Assembly (NCBI GenBank): GCA_964585785.1
Contig: CAZPFL010000063.1
Location: forward strand, 1-22,602
Source of the DNA: WHUA01 sp964585785
GTDB lineage: Bacteria > Pseudomonadota > Alphaproteobacteria > UBA8366
Direction: 5' to 3'
Length of the DNA: 22,602 bases
Each line of letters begins with the position of its first letter. Within the stretch, counting starts at the first letter, position 1. A program made the position numbers and the translations under genes. The notes beneath the pieces were generated by a model that saw only the letters and a list, made by a program, of their open reading frames with translations, was not told where the DNA came from and searched no databases. This document shows positions 22,392-22,602 of this stretch, piece by piece.

Positions 22392-22602
22392 CGTCGGTTC
22401 TTCGGGGCGTGCTGTTCGGGCGGGTTTTTCGGATTGTTAACCAAATTAGAATATTTCAACGGGGAGCGGGAATAGAAGGCCAGCGTATCGCGTCTGTTTC
22501 TAGCCGTATGGTGCGCGCGGACCAAGCGATTTCCACCGCCGGACCGGCGGCGCGCGTTGTAAAACTGGGTAATATTTCGTTACTTGGCGGTCCTTACCTA
22601 CT
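22392..22602. other. Non-coding right end of the window
   Basis: No gene is supported. It holds the upstream region of the HAD gene, including an AT-rich patch at 22434-22462 with TTGAAA (22455-22460, minus strand) that may belong to its promoter. There is also a perfect 7-bp palindrome around one A at 22536-22550 (CCGCCGGACCGGCGG). Confidence 0.5.

Noticed and set aside
22436..22441. GTTAAC as a second CtrA site, upstream of the HAD gene
   Set aside because: The partner half 7 nt away is TTCT rather than TTAA, so it is only a half site.
1..22602. CRISPR arrays, transposases, phage genes or toxin-antitoxin pairs
   Set aside because: None were found; no regularly spaced repeats and no recombinase, nuclease or toxin motifs in any plausible gene.

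Overview
The window reads as a GC-rich alphaproteobacterial chromosome fragment (a metagenome or draft assembly is likely, because it contains a 100-N scaffold gap). The alphaproteobacterial assignment rests on an exact CtrA-type site (TTAA-N7-TTAAC), PAS-rich histidine-kinase-like signalling and intergenic repeats of types I associate with this class. Family assignments come from motif recognition only; no database search was possible.

Layout. 1-3294 (minus strand): a probable operon of two acyl-CoA dehydrogenase subunits, large then small, followed after about 110 bp by a PrpF/LigU-type isomerase truncated by the window edge. 3295-4119: a mostly non-coding region with one possible 51-codon gene and, 87 bp ahead of the next gene, the CtrA-like site. 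4120-6207 (plus): a soluble multi-PAS protein with a histidine-kinase module whose H-box histidine is Asn and whose N-box asparagine is His, so it is probably a pseudokinase. 6380-11995 (plus): three co-directional genes, namely a DUF3604/PHP-like protein, a small alpha/beta-hydrolase-like protein whose nucleophile position is Asn, and a TPR protein fused to a GT-B/capsule-synthesis-like domain. 12001-17834: a divergent catabolic-looking locus. The minus arm encodes a large alpha/beta hydrolase and a VOC/glyoxalase-like protein; the plus arm encodes an FAD monooxygenase, a cupin and an extended SDR. Two intergenic inverted-repeat elements lie at 16827-16895 and 17847-17962. 17997-21260 (minus): phnD-phnC-phnE-type ABC importer genes followed by a 3-hydroxyisobutyrate-dehydrogenase-like gene. 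A Pho-box-like sequence with a well spaced -10 lies upstream of phnD. 21563-21637 (minus): tRNA-Val(CAC). 21714-22391 (minus): a phosphoglycolate-phosphatase-like HAD gene.

How the parts may work together. The ACAD pair probably forms a heteromeric dehydrogenase for a non-standard acyl-CoA. The divergent locus has the parts to oxygenate and then hydrolyse or rearrange a cyclic or aromatic substrate. The phn genes look like a phosphate-starvation-induced importer of phosphonate or phosphite with an attached dehydrogenase, an order reminiscent of ptxABCD. The best candidates for undescribed biology are the pseudokinase with its CtrA-like promoter, the DUF3604/pseudo-hydrolase/TPR-glycosyltransferase trio, and the importer-dehydrogenase unit.
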